Positions 1 to 5,535 of a stretch of DNA of 6,240 bases are shown piece by piece. Position 1 is the stretch's first letter; the number at the start of each line of letters is the position of its first letter. Origin of the DNA: Dehalococcoidia bacterium. GTDB taxonomy: Bacteria > Chloroflexota > Dehalococcoidia > Dehalococcoidales > DAOWJC01. The notes beneath the pieces were generated by a model. It searched no databases. It was not told the DNA's origin and saw nothing but the letters and a program-made list of their open reading frames with translations. Position numbers and translations under genes: made by a program. The DNA lies in assembly GCA_030640595.1 (NCBI GenBank), contig DAOWJC010000135.1:1-6240 (forward strand), given 5' to 3'.

Positions 1-2
1 CA

Positions 3-59
3 GTGATAGTCTTTTTTAGGAGGTTGCTGATGGAACAGAGCCAGAGGAGGTATTGGTAA
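3..59 (+). CDS. Possible C-terminal tail of an unidentified gene (partial)
   Basis: This frame is open from the window edge and ends at a TAA; the other two plus-strand frames are closed within the first 20 bases. The visible tail is 18 residues, basic and aromatic, ending RRYW, and is too short to assign. An AGGAGG at 19-24 followed by ATG at 30 would also allow a 9-residue mini-ORF in the same frame. A second AGGAGG at 45-50 precedes a GTG at 60 that opens an 11-codon frame. If the nearby tRNA fragment is an attachment site, this would be the last gene of the integrated element, possibly its recombinase, but nothing in the residues shows that. It may also be non-coding. Confidence 0.2.
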   Translation: MIVFFRRLLMEQSQRRYW

Positions 60-116
60 GTGGTTGAAGGATTGCTCCTAAGTCCTCTTTATTAGAGAAA
101 AAGAAAGGAGATAGCT

Positions 117-188
117 ATGGAAAACCGATGTCATATCATCGCAGAGGTCACTGGTTCAAATCCAGTATCGCCCACCATTTGTAATTAA
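117..188 (+). CDS. 23-codon ORF that reads through the tRNA-Ile 3' fragment
   Basis: An ATG at 117 follows a strong Shine-Dalgarno AAAGGAG (104-110) with a 6-nt spacer. The frame runs across the whole tRNA-derived segment and stops at TAA 186-188. Residues 10-20, EVTGSNPVSPT, are simply the tRNA 3' end read as codons, a pattern often seen in spurious predictions over tRNA genes. The unusual part is the quality of the ribosome binding site. If 144-177 is a recombination core, the start lies on the element side and the stop on the host side, so the C-terminus would differ between integrated and excised forms. No function can be assigned, and translation by chance is the simpler view. Confidence 0.22.
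   Translation: MENRCHIIAEVTGSNPVSPTICN
144..177 (+). other. 3' fragment of a tRNA-Ile gene, probable integration attachment site
   Basis: The segment holds a variable-loop sequence (GAGGTC, 144-149), a perfect T arm (ACTGG 150-154, loop TTCAAAT 155-161, CCAGT 162-166), the 3' acceptor strand ATCGCCC (167-173), discriminator A174 and an encoded CCA (175-177). From memory this matches the 3' end of bacterial tRNA-Ile(GAU), whose 5' end would be GGGCGAT. No such partner or D arm occurs in the preceding 143 nt, so this is not a functional tRNA. A truncated copy ending exactly at CCA is the classic displaced att site left by an element integrating into a tRNA gene. Given the orientation, the intact tRNA and the element should lie to the left and the resident chromosome to the right. 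A perfect 5-bp hairpin (CGATG 126-130, CATCG 137-141, 6-nt loop) sits where an anticodon arm would be, but loop size and spacing do not fit a tRNA. Confidence 0.72.
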
Positions 189-253
189 TATTAACCTCAA
201 ATTAGCTGCCACCGAAGGCAAAAATCTCAATTAATTGTTGGTCTTGTTGTCAT

Positions 254-439
254 TTATGTCTTATGTACACTTTTCATACCCCAAAATGCAAAAGCCAAAG
301 TAGCCAGCCCTACAATATTCACGGCAGCGAATGTTAGAGTGGCGGCACTTCCCCAATCGAAAACAAACTCATTGATTAGAAGACCGAGAGTGCCAATAAT
401 GAGTAAAATAAAGGCACTCAATCTAATAATTTTTGTCAC
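254..439 (-). CDS. Small two-helix membrane protein, unknown function
   Basis: The product is 61 residues with two predicted membrane-spanning segments: about residues 5-23 (isoleucine/leucine rich) and about 34-54 (alanine/leucine/phenylalanine rich). They are joined by a short loop containing an N-E-F-V-F-D-W stretch, and the protein has a short basic tail (MKSVHKT). The N-terminal MTK is positive, which suggests a cytoplasmic N-terminus with both ends inside. The start is GTG at 437-439, supported by GGAGGT (446-451) six bases upstream and by a good promoter further upstream. It is monocistronic as far as can be seen. No catalytic motif is visible and I do not recognise a named family. The combination of promoter, ribosome binding site and coherent hydrophobic pattern makes it a likely real gene. 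If the tRNA fragment marks an element boundary, this is the first resident gene beyond it. Confidence 0.7.
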   Translation of the reverse strand: MTKIIRLSAFILLIIGTLGLLINEFVFDWGSAATLTFAAVNIVGLATLAFAFWGMKSVHKT

Positions 440-472
440 AGGTATACCTCCAAGTTACTATTACTGTAATAT

Positions 473-501
473 AGGATAATGCCGTTAAGATGGAGTGTCA
501 A
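473..501 (-). promoter_or_regulatory. Sigma70-type promoter of the small membrane protein gene
   Basis: On the minus strand a perfect TTGACA (496-501) is followed by a 17-nt spacer and TATCCT (473-478), a 4 of 6 match to TATAAT. Transcription would start near 466, giving a leader of about 27 nt that contains the GGAGGT ribosome binding site before the GTG at 439. Spacing and position fit well; there is no experimental support. Confidence 0.6.
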
Positions 502-520
502 CCAAAACTGAGGATAAACT

Positions 521-718
521 GTGGCTTTGTCACAAGAAATAAACGAGCGGCCTGGAATGTTCTATCCGTGCAAACAGAGCATAACCTTTATTGAGGGCAA
601 GGTTAACTTGCCAGTCTTAAGTAGGAGAGCAGCAACTGCCGTAATGCTGGAATCAGCCTCTTCTTTTCAAACAGGAGTTCGGGAACTGTCAACCAACGCC
701 CACCATTGTGTATTGTAG
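521..718 (+). CDS. Doubtful 65-codon ORF
   Basis: A GTG at 521 has a modest Shine-Dalgarno (TGAGGA, ending six or seven bases upstream), and the TAG stop falls inside the stem of the hairpin at 715-731. The translation is mixed in composition, has no membrane segment, signal peptide or recognisable motif, and resembles no family I know. No promoter was noticed directly upstream. The ribosome binding site plus terminal hairpin is the only argument for it; the lack of any recognisable protein character is against it. Confidence 0.18.
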   Translation: MALSQEINERPGMFYPCKQSITFIEGKVNLPVLSRRAATAVMLESASSFQTGVRELSTNAHHCVL

Positions 719-731
719 GAAGAACTCCTAC
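715..731 (+). terminator. Weak intrinsic-terminator-like hairpin
   Basis: GTAGGA (715-720) and TCCTAC (726-731) pair perfectly around the loop AGAAC and are followed by the pyrimidine-rich TTTCTTCTC. The stem is short and the T run is interrupted, so termination would be weak. If functional, it would end any transcript crossing 521-718 and insulate the HD-domain gene promoter downstream. Confidence 0.28.
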
Positions 732-804
732 TTTCTTCTCAGATATCCCTCTTGGTGGCAGTGGCATAGTGTAGGGTTGAACATTCCATCATGTTGTTAC
801 CTTT

Positions 805-833
805 TTGTCTTTCGGAATCCAGCAGTTTATAAT
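805..833 (+). promoter_or_regulatory. Sigma70-type promoter of the HD-domain gene
   Basis: TTGTCT (805-810, 4 of 6 to TTGACA) is followed by a 17-nt spacer and a perfect TATAAT (828-833). The expected start site is near 840, leaving a leader of about 39 nt before the ATG at 879. This places it correctly to drive the HD-domain gene as a single-gene unit. Confidence 0.65.
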
Positions 834-878
834 CCTGTATTAATCAGGTAACCAAATCTTCGGTAAAGGAGAAGCAAA

Positions 879-1445
879 ATGCACGAACATACACCGACAT
901 ACGAGGAAGCACTGTCGCTTTTCAAGGAATTTAACCAGAGTGAGAGCTTGCTGAAGCATGCCTATACCGTTGAGGGGGTAATGCGCTACATTGCCAAGAA
1001 GATGGGGGAGGATGAGGAGAAGTGGGGAATTGTTGGACTGATGCATGACCTGGACTACAAGCGTTTTCCGGAGCAGCACTGTAGGAAATCACGAGAGATA
1101 TTGGCGGAGCAAGGTTGGCCGGAGGAATACATACGAGCCATTGTGTCTCATGGCTGGGGTATCTGCAGTGACGTTGAGCCGAAAACCAGCATGGAGAAAA
1201 CACTATATGCCATTGATGAACTGACCGGGCTGGTTACAGCGGTAGCAATAATCCGACCGTCGAAGAGTGTGGCCGACCTGGAGGCAAAGTCGGTGATGAA
1301 GAAATGGAAAGATAAGTCATTTGCTGCCGGTGTGAACCGCTCGATAATTGAGACGGGGACAGCGATGTTGGGGATGCAGCTAAGTGATGTGGTTACCGAC
1401 GTTATTATGGGTATGCGCCAGGTAGCCGACAGGATAGGGCTATAA
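879..1445 (+). CDS. HD/HDIG-domain protein, probable metal-dependent phosphohydrolase
   Basis: The product has 188 residues, fitting a compact single HD domain. Putative metal ligands are visible in order: H27 (in LLKHA), H56-D57 (in LMHDLDY), H67 and H91 (in VSHGW) as likely accessory histidines, and D113 (in AIDELTG). HD proteins use such H...HD...D sets to bind divalent metals, and most hydrolyse phosphoesters, often of nucleotides. The C-terminal half (RPSKSVADLEAKSVMKKWKDKSFAAGV, split here as RPSKSVADLEAKSV at 126-139 and KDKSFAAGV at 144-152) is typical of a widespread uncharacterised HDIG family seen in Firmicutes and Chloroflexota. The substrate is unknown. The protein has no signal peptide or membrane segment and is probably cytoplasmic. 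The ATG is fixed by AAAGGAG (865-871) seven bases upstream. The gene has its own promoter and converges on the ABC operon, so it is probably unrelated to peptide uptake. Confidence 0.9.
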   Translation: MHEHTPTYEEALSLFKEFNQSESLLKHAYTVEGVMRYIAKKMGEDEEKWGIVGLMHDLDYKRFPEQHCRKSREILAEQGWPEEYIRAIVSHGWGICSDVEPKTSMEKTLYAIDELTGLVTAVAIIRPSKSVADLEAKSVMKKWKDKSFAAGVNRSIIETGTAMLGMQLSDVVTDVIMGMRQVADRIGL

Positions 1446-1447
1446 TA

Positions 1448-1460
1448 GGTTAGCCTAACC
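1448..1460. other. 13-nt perfect palindrome between convergent genes
   Basis: GGTTAG-C-CTAACC is a perfect inverted repeat covering the 9-nt gap and the TAG stop of the dppF-like gene. As RNA it would form a 5-bp stem with a 3-nt loop from either strand. No T run follows on either side, so it is not a standard terminator. It could be a weak bidirectional termination or transcript-end stabilising element, or chance. Confidence 0.3.
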
Positions 1461-2423
1461 ATACAGGTGGCAGGATACTAAGTGGTTTCCTTCCAGCAGC
1501 TTCAGTGTAGGCAGTTCCTGACGGCAAAGTTTCATTACTCTGGGGCATCTGGTATGGAAGCGACATCCTGGAGGAGGGTTAACCGGTGACGGGACCTCAC
1601 CTTGTAGCAAAATCCTTTCTCGTTTCTGGTGTGGGTCGGGAAGAGGGATTGCAGATAGCAGCGCCTCAGTATATGGGTGGAGGGGATGGCTAAATAATTC
1701 CGTTCTATCCGCTAATTCAATTATTTGCCCTAGATACATTACCGCAATCCTATCTGAGACTTGCCCTATGACCGCTAGGTCATGTGCGATGAACAGATAG
1801 GCCAGTTCAAGCTCGCGTTGTAAATCCATAATCAGGTTTAGAATTTGGGCCTGGACTGATACGTCTAGGGCACTAACCGGTTCATCAGCCACAATGAGTT
1901 TTGGAGTTACCGCTAGCGCCCGGGCAATCCCAACGCGCTGCTTCTGTCCGCCGCTCAATTCGTGGGGGTACCTCATGGCATGCTCCGGTTCCAAACCCAC
2001 CCGTTTTAGCAGCTCCTCTACCCTTTCCAATCTGTCTTTTTCACTGCCAATACTGTGGATAAGCAATGCCTCCCCGATAGAATCCCCGATAGTCATTCTA
2101 GGGTCAAGGGAGGATTGGGGGTCCTGGAATATCATTTGAGCCTCTTTTCTTAGCTCCTTTAATTGTCTTTTGTCCCATCTCGTAATATCGCTCCCTTTAT
2201 AGAGGACTCTGCCTGCTGTCGGCTCTTCCAGCCTTAATAGGGTTCTGCCTAGGCTCGACTTGCCACATCCAGATTCCCCAACCAAGCCCAGGGTTTCTCC
2301 CTCCATTATATAAAAGGAGACCCCGTCCACTGCCTTCACATCAGCAACATGCCGCGACAGCAGCCCCGCTGTAACCGGATAGTATTTTTTCAGGTTTTCG
2401 ACCTCTACCAATCCTTTGCTCAC
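1455..2423 (-). CDS. dppF: Peptide-type ABC importer ATPase, DppF/OppF-like
   Basis: This is one of the two cytoplasmic ATPases that power the importer. It has 322 residues, normal for the family. Motifs seen: Walker A GESGCGKSS (49-57), Q-loop glutamine 100, ABC signature LSGGQ (156-160), Walker B LIVADEP (176-182) with catalytic E181, D-loop SALD (184-187) and switch histidine H214. The C-terminal oligopeptide-transporter ATPase region carries C287, C293, C300 and C318, a pattern linked to [4Fe-4S] binding in some structurally studied Dpp ATPases. The start is GTG at 2421-2423, with GAGAGGA (2432-2438) upstream at a somewhat long spacing. It is the last gene of the operon, 28 nt after the dppD-like gene, and ends 9 nt from the convergent HD-domain gene. 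DppF versus OppF cannot be decided from sequence alone, so the symbol is by homology of position and type. Confidence 0.93.
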   Translation of the reverse strand: MSKGLVEVENLKKYYPVTAGLLSRHVADVKAVDGVSFYIMEGETLGLVGESGCGKSSLGRTLLRLEEPTAGRVLYKGSDITRWDKRQLKELRKEAQMIFQDPQSSLDPRMTIGDSIGEALLIHSIGSEKDRLERVEELLKRVGLEPEHAMRYPHELSGGQKQRVGIARALAVTPKLIVADEPVSALDVSVQAQILNLIMDLQRELELAYLFIAHDLAVIGQVSDRIAVMYLGQIIELADRTELFSHPLHPYTEALLSAIPLPDPHQKRERILLQGEVPSPVNPPPGCRFHTRCPRVMKLCRQELPTLKLLEGNHLVSCHLYG

Positions 2424-2451
2424 TTTATGAATCCTCTCTAGGCGTGACCAG

Positions 2452-3420
2452 CTATGAATACAGGTGGCAGGCTACAAAATGCTCCCCGGAGAGCACGACC
2501 TCCTTTGGTCTTTCCTCGCTGCAGATTGGCATCCGGTGCTCGCAGCGAGGGTTGAAGATACAGCCTTCAGGAGGGTCAATCAGGCTGGGTATCATTCCCG
2601 GGATGGGTGTTAACCTATTCCTTCCAGCTGAGATGTTCGGCAGGCAATTAAATAACCCGTGGGTGTAAGGATGTTTGGGTTGGTCAAATATATCGAGTGC
2701 GGTACCAGCTTCGGCTACTCTGCCACCATACATGACTATAATCCTGTCGGCAATCCCGGCTACGGTGCCTAGGTCATGGGTTATAAACAGGATGGACATA
2801 TTCCTTTCCTGTTTTAGGTCTCGGAAAATATCCAAAATCTGAGCCTTTATAGTTGTGTCAAGGGCGGTAGTAGGCTCATCGGCGATAAGAATCTCAGGCT
2901 CGCAGGATAGGGCAGCAGCTATCATTACCCTTTGCTTCATACCACCGGAGAATTGATGTGGATAGTCTTTCATTCTTTCTCTCGCCTGGGGGATGCCCAC
3001 TTGTTCCATTAGGTATAAGGCTCTCTCCATAGCCGGCTTGTGTTTTAACCTGAGATGGAGCTTTATCTGTTCAGCAACCTGGTCGCCAATGGTGAACACG
3101 GGATTGAGTGAAGTTTGGGGGTCTTGAAATATCATGGCTATCCTATTGCCACGAATCTGCCTGAGTCTCTCACTGGAACAGCGTAACAGGTCTTCGCCGT
3201 GATATAGTATCTCCCCACCAATTATTCTACCCGGTGGGCTATCGATTAAGCGTAAAATTGATAGTGCAGTGGCTGTCTTGCCGCATCCAGACTCGCCTAC
3301 CAAGCACAGGCTCTCCCCCTTTCTGAGACCAAAGCTTATGCCATCAACTGCCTTCACCACACCACTGCGGGTGAAAAAGTATGTCTTCAGATGCTTAACT
3401 TCTAACACAGTGTTGTTCAC
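2452..3420 (-). CDS. dppD: Peptide-type ABC importer ATPase, DppD/OppD-like
   Basis: This is the partner ATPase of the DppF-like protein, also 322 residues. Motifs: Walker A GESGCGKTA (42-50), Q-loop Q99, signature FSGGM (157-161; a methionine replaces the usual Q, which is common in DppD and OppD), Walker B ILIADEP (177-183) with catalytic E182, TALD D-loop and switch histidine H215. The C-terminal region has C287, C293, C300 and C318 at exactly the same numbers as in the DppF-like protein, followed by the ACHLYS ending that mirrors SCHLYG there. The GTG start (3418-3420) is supported by AGGAGG (3424-3429) four bases upstream, overlapping the stop codon of the preceding permease gene. The 8-nt gap implies translational coupling. 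All ATPase residues are present, so both ATP sites are probably competent. The transported solute is set by the binding protein, not by this subunit. Confidence 0.93.
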   Translation of the reverse strand: MNNTVLEVKHLKTYFFTRSGVVKAVDGISFGLRKGESLCLVGESGCGKTATALSILRLIDSPPGRIIGGEILYHGEDLLRCSSERLRQIRGNRIAMIFQDPQTSLNPVFTIGDQVAEQIKLHLRLKHKPAMERALYLMEQVGIPQARERMKDYPHQFSGGMKQRVMIAAALSCEPEILIADEPTTALDTTIKAQILDIFRDLKQERNMSILFITHDLGTVAGIADRIIVMYGGRVAEAGTALDIFDQPKHPYTHGLFNCLPNISAGRNRLTPIPGMIPSLIDPPEGCIFNPRCEHRMPICSEERPKEVVLSGEHFVACHLYS

Positions 3421-3428
3421 TGCGCCTC

Positions 3429-4523
3429 CTAAAGCTGACTTCTGGGGTCAAAGGCATCTCTAATGCCGTCCCCCAGAAAATTAAAGGCTAAAACGGTCAA
3501 AAAAAGCATAATTCCCGGCTCTACAGCTACCCACCAGGCAATGTCTAAAGTGCGTTGGCCAGCATGCAAAACCACTCCCCAGCTGGTAACTGTAGGGTCC
3601 CCCAACCCGATGAAACTTAGTGCCGCCTCAGCCAAGATGACGGCTGGTATGGATAGGGTTGCTATCACAATAATGGAGCTCAGGACATTAGGTATGAGGT
3701 GACGGAATATGATTCGGGCGTCGCTTGCCCCCAGGGATTTAGATGCCATGATGAATTCTCTTGTTCTGAGAGACAGAGCCTCGCTTCTGACCAGTCTGGC
3801 AGTTCCTGTCCAGCCGGTGAGGCCTATCGCCAGGATGATGAAAGCTAAAGACGGTCCGAAGATGAAGATAATGAATACCAGTAGCAGGAAGAAAGGGAAG
3901 GTCATCATTATGTCAGTGAATCTCATTAGGCCCATGTCAGCCCAGCCGCCTAAGTAGGCAGACAACACGCCCATGATTGTGCCTATAAGTATAGCTATGA
4001 AGGTAGCCAGCAGGCCAACTTGCAAGGATACTCTGGCACCGGAAACGAGCATAGCCAGCATATCTCTACCTTTGTCATCAGTGCCTAAGAGATGTTTCCA
4101 GGTACCTGGGGTCTCCCTCGTCACGAATTCCCCCGTCTTCAGGTCATATACCGATTGTTGAATGCTGAAACCCAAGGGGGGCAGGTTTTTCTCCTCGAAG
4201 TTGACCTTGGTCGGGTCTTGGGTTAAAAAGGGACCGATAATGGCTACTGCAATTAAAAATGCTATGAATGATAGTCCAAAGACGGCAAGTCGGTGCCGTT
4301 TCGTTCTTTCCCAGTAATACTTGGTCAACCTTCTATTGACATAAAGTGGATACAACCCGTAGAAGATGACCAGAATGGCGAAAAACAGGTAGAAGTACTC
4401 CAGAGGCGCAAGAATCTTGTCAACTAGGTAAATGTCCAAAAGGAGGATTAGACCCAGAACCAGAAGCGCCCCTATAAACATTAGGTTTTTCAGTCCGCCG
4501 ACCTTACTGCTGATTTTCTTCAT
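3429..4523 (-). CDS. dppC: Peptide-type ABC importer permease, DppC/OppC-like, with N-terminal extension
   Basis: This is an inner-membrane channel subunit. The family core starts with the OppC_N-like segment (KRHRLAVFGL, about 76-85) leading into a membrane helix. It continues with the HLLGTDDKGRD motif (about 145-155) and the transmembrane domain. The cytoplasmic EAA coupling loop (EFIMASKSLGASDARI, about 256-271, then FRHLIPN) docks onto the ATPases. The ending, FDPRSQL, is typical. I chose the ATG at 4521-4523 (364 residues) because AGAGG (4531-4535) is seven bases upstream; a GTG one codon earlier (4524-4526) has only a four-base spacer. Unlike a usual DppC of about 300 residues, some 65 residues precede the core. 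They include two extra hydrophobic segments (about 15-34 and 43-62) and a basic linker. The external loop after the first core helix (about 104-143) is also long. The gene follows the dppB-like gene by 11 nt. Confidence 0.93.
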   Translation of the reverse strand: MKKISSKVGGLKNLMFIGALLVLGLILLLDIYLVDKILAPLEYFYLFFAILVIFYGLYPLYVNRRLTKYYWERTKRHRLAVFGLSFIAFLIAVAIIGPFLTQDPTKVNFEEKNLPPLGFSIQQSVYDLKTGEFVTRETPGTWKHLLGTDDKGRDMLAMLVSGARVSLQVGLLATFIAILIGTIMGVLSAYLGGWADMGLMRFTDIMMTFPFFLLLVFIIFIFGPSLAFIILAIGLTGWTGTARLVRSEALSLRTREFIMASKSLGASDARIIFRHLIPNVLSSIIVIATLSIPAVILAEAALSFIGLGDPTVTSWGVVLHAGQRTLDIAWWVAVEPGIMLFLTVLAFNFLGDGIRDAFDPRSQL

Positions 4524-4534
4524 CACCTTGCCTC

Positions 4535-5512
4535 TCAGTCATATCGTATTCTGGGGTCAAGCCAGGTGTATACGATGTCAGTAGCCAGGTTGGTAAGGAG
4601 TACTACCAAGGCTCCAATAAGGGTTATCGTTACCACAACCGGATAGTCGCCGGCAAAGATGGCATTAAAGGATATCCTTCCCAGCCCGGGTATGCCAAAG
4701 ATAATCTCGGTCAGATAGGCTCCGCCAAAGACGACACCGCTTAGGTCGAACATTATTATGGTAATGACGGGCAGGATGGCATTTCTAAAGACGTGCTTAC
4801 CGATGACCACCCTCTCCGGCAGACCCTTAGCCCTGGCTGTTTTAACAAACTCCTTTCTTAGATTGTCTAGGGTAGCCGATCTGGCATATCTGGTGTAGCC
4901 AGCCATCATCCCTGTGCCCAGGGTAATAACCGGCAAGATGAGAGCTTTTAAATTAGCCAGAGAAAACATGGGCAAGCCGGTATCGTAGAAGGTCTTAAAC
5001 CAGCCCAGTTGCACCGAGAACACCAGGATTAACATTATGCCCAGCCAGAAGTTGGGAATGGATATGCCGATGAAGGAGAAGAGGGTGGCTAGATAATCGG
5101 TCCTGGTATACTGCTTTACCGCCGAGTAGATTCCGATTAGGATGCCCAAGCTGGCGGAAAACAACATGCTGAGGAGAATAAGCTGGAAAGAGTAAACCCA
5201 GTGCCGTTGGATTAACTTCATTACCGGCATGGAGGTGCTGAACGACCATCCCCAGTCGCCACGAGCCAGATTGACCACATAATCTATATACTGTTCATAT
5301 ACGGGTTTATCGAGACCATATCTGGCTTCAATGGCGGCTACTACTTGTGCCGGGTCCTGGGTTCTGGCTGACATGTTAGCCAGATACTTATCTGCCGGGG
5401 AGCTGGGGCCTAGCCTTAACAGGAAGAAAGTAATGGTGACCACACCAAAGGCTATGAGTGCGGCATAGATAAGCCGTTTGATTATGTAACCCTGTAATCC
5501 ACCCCGTTTCAA
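4535..5512 (-). CDS. dppB: Peptide-type ABC importer permease, DppB/OppB-like
   Basis: This is the second channel subunit, 325 residues, normal for the family. The N-terminus (YIIKRLIYAALIAFGVVTITF, seen as IIKRLIYAALIAFG at 10-23) is the canonical first helix. A long periplasmic region follows, with RYGLDKPVYEQY (64-75) and ARGDWGWSFSTSMPV (83-97), both hallmarks of DppB. Further membrane helices come next, then the EAA loop EFVKTARAKGLPERVV (221-236) with FRNAILP, and the FGIPGLGR motif (272-279). It ends in DPRIRYD. The start appears to be TTG at 5510-5512, supported by GGAG (5520-5523) about seven bases upstream; no ATG or GTG occurs nearby that would keep the first helix intact. It lies 23 nt after the binding-protein gene, with no hairpin noticed between them. 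It would pair with the DppC-like subunit to form the translocation path. Confidence 0.94.
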   Translation of the reverse strand: MKRGGLQGYIIKRLIYAALIAFGVVTITFFLLRLGPSSPADKYLANMSARTQDPAQVVAAIEARYGLDKPVYEQYIDYVVNLARGDWGWSFSTSMPVMKLIQRHWVYSFQLILLSMLFSASLGILIGIYSAVKQYTRTDYLATLFSFIGISIPNFWLGIMLILVFSVQLGWFKTFYDTGLPMFSLANLKALILPVITLGTGMMAGYTRYARSATLDNLRKEFVKTARAKGLPERVVIGKHVFRNAILPVITIIMFDLSGVVFGGAYLTEIIFGIPGLGRISFNAIFAGDYPVVVTITLIGALVVLLTNLATDIVYTWLDPRIRYD

Positions 5513-5535
5513 AGGCTTGCTCCGTCAGGAAGAAA

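Larger units (their letters stand above)
502..804. other. Intergenic stretch between divergent promoters, no confident gene
   Basis: This stretch separates the minus-strand promoter at 473-501 from the plus-strand promoter at 805-833. It contains one doubtful 65-codon ORF (521-718), a short palindrome AGTTC-GG-GAACT (676-687) and a hairpin at 715-731. I saw no tRNA, known riboswitch pattern or repeat array. It could hold a small RNA, a degraded gene or just spacer. Confidence 0.5.

Noticed and set aside
101..177. A complete tRNA gene ending at 177
   Set aside because: Only the 3' part is tRNA-like. Nothing at 101-107 pairs with ATCGCCC, no D arm is present, and the hairpin in the anticodon position has a 6-nt loop and wrong spacing.
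207..230. TGCC-ACCGAA-GGCA hairpin downstream of the small membrane protein gene as a terminator
   Set aside because: The stem is only 4 bp, and on the minus strand the T run lies before the hairpin instead of after it.
840..1462. Minus-strand ORFs across the HD-domain gene
   Set aside because: They overlap a well-supported plus-strand gene with a promoter, ribosome binding site and recognisable family residues. Their translations look like antisense shadows.
1894..4161. Plus-strand ORFs within the ATPase and permease genes
   Set aside because: They are antisense to genes with full family motifs, have no coherent domains and are explained as shadows.
4995..5249. Minus-strand 84-codon ORF inside the DppB-like gene
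   Set aside because: It is out of frame with a complete permease and has histidine- and proline-rich, low-coherence translation.
5513..5535. Stem-loop between the binding-protein and DppB-like genes that would lower downstream expression
   Set aside because: No inverted repeat of useful length is present in the 23-nt gap.
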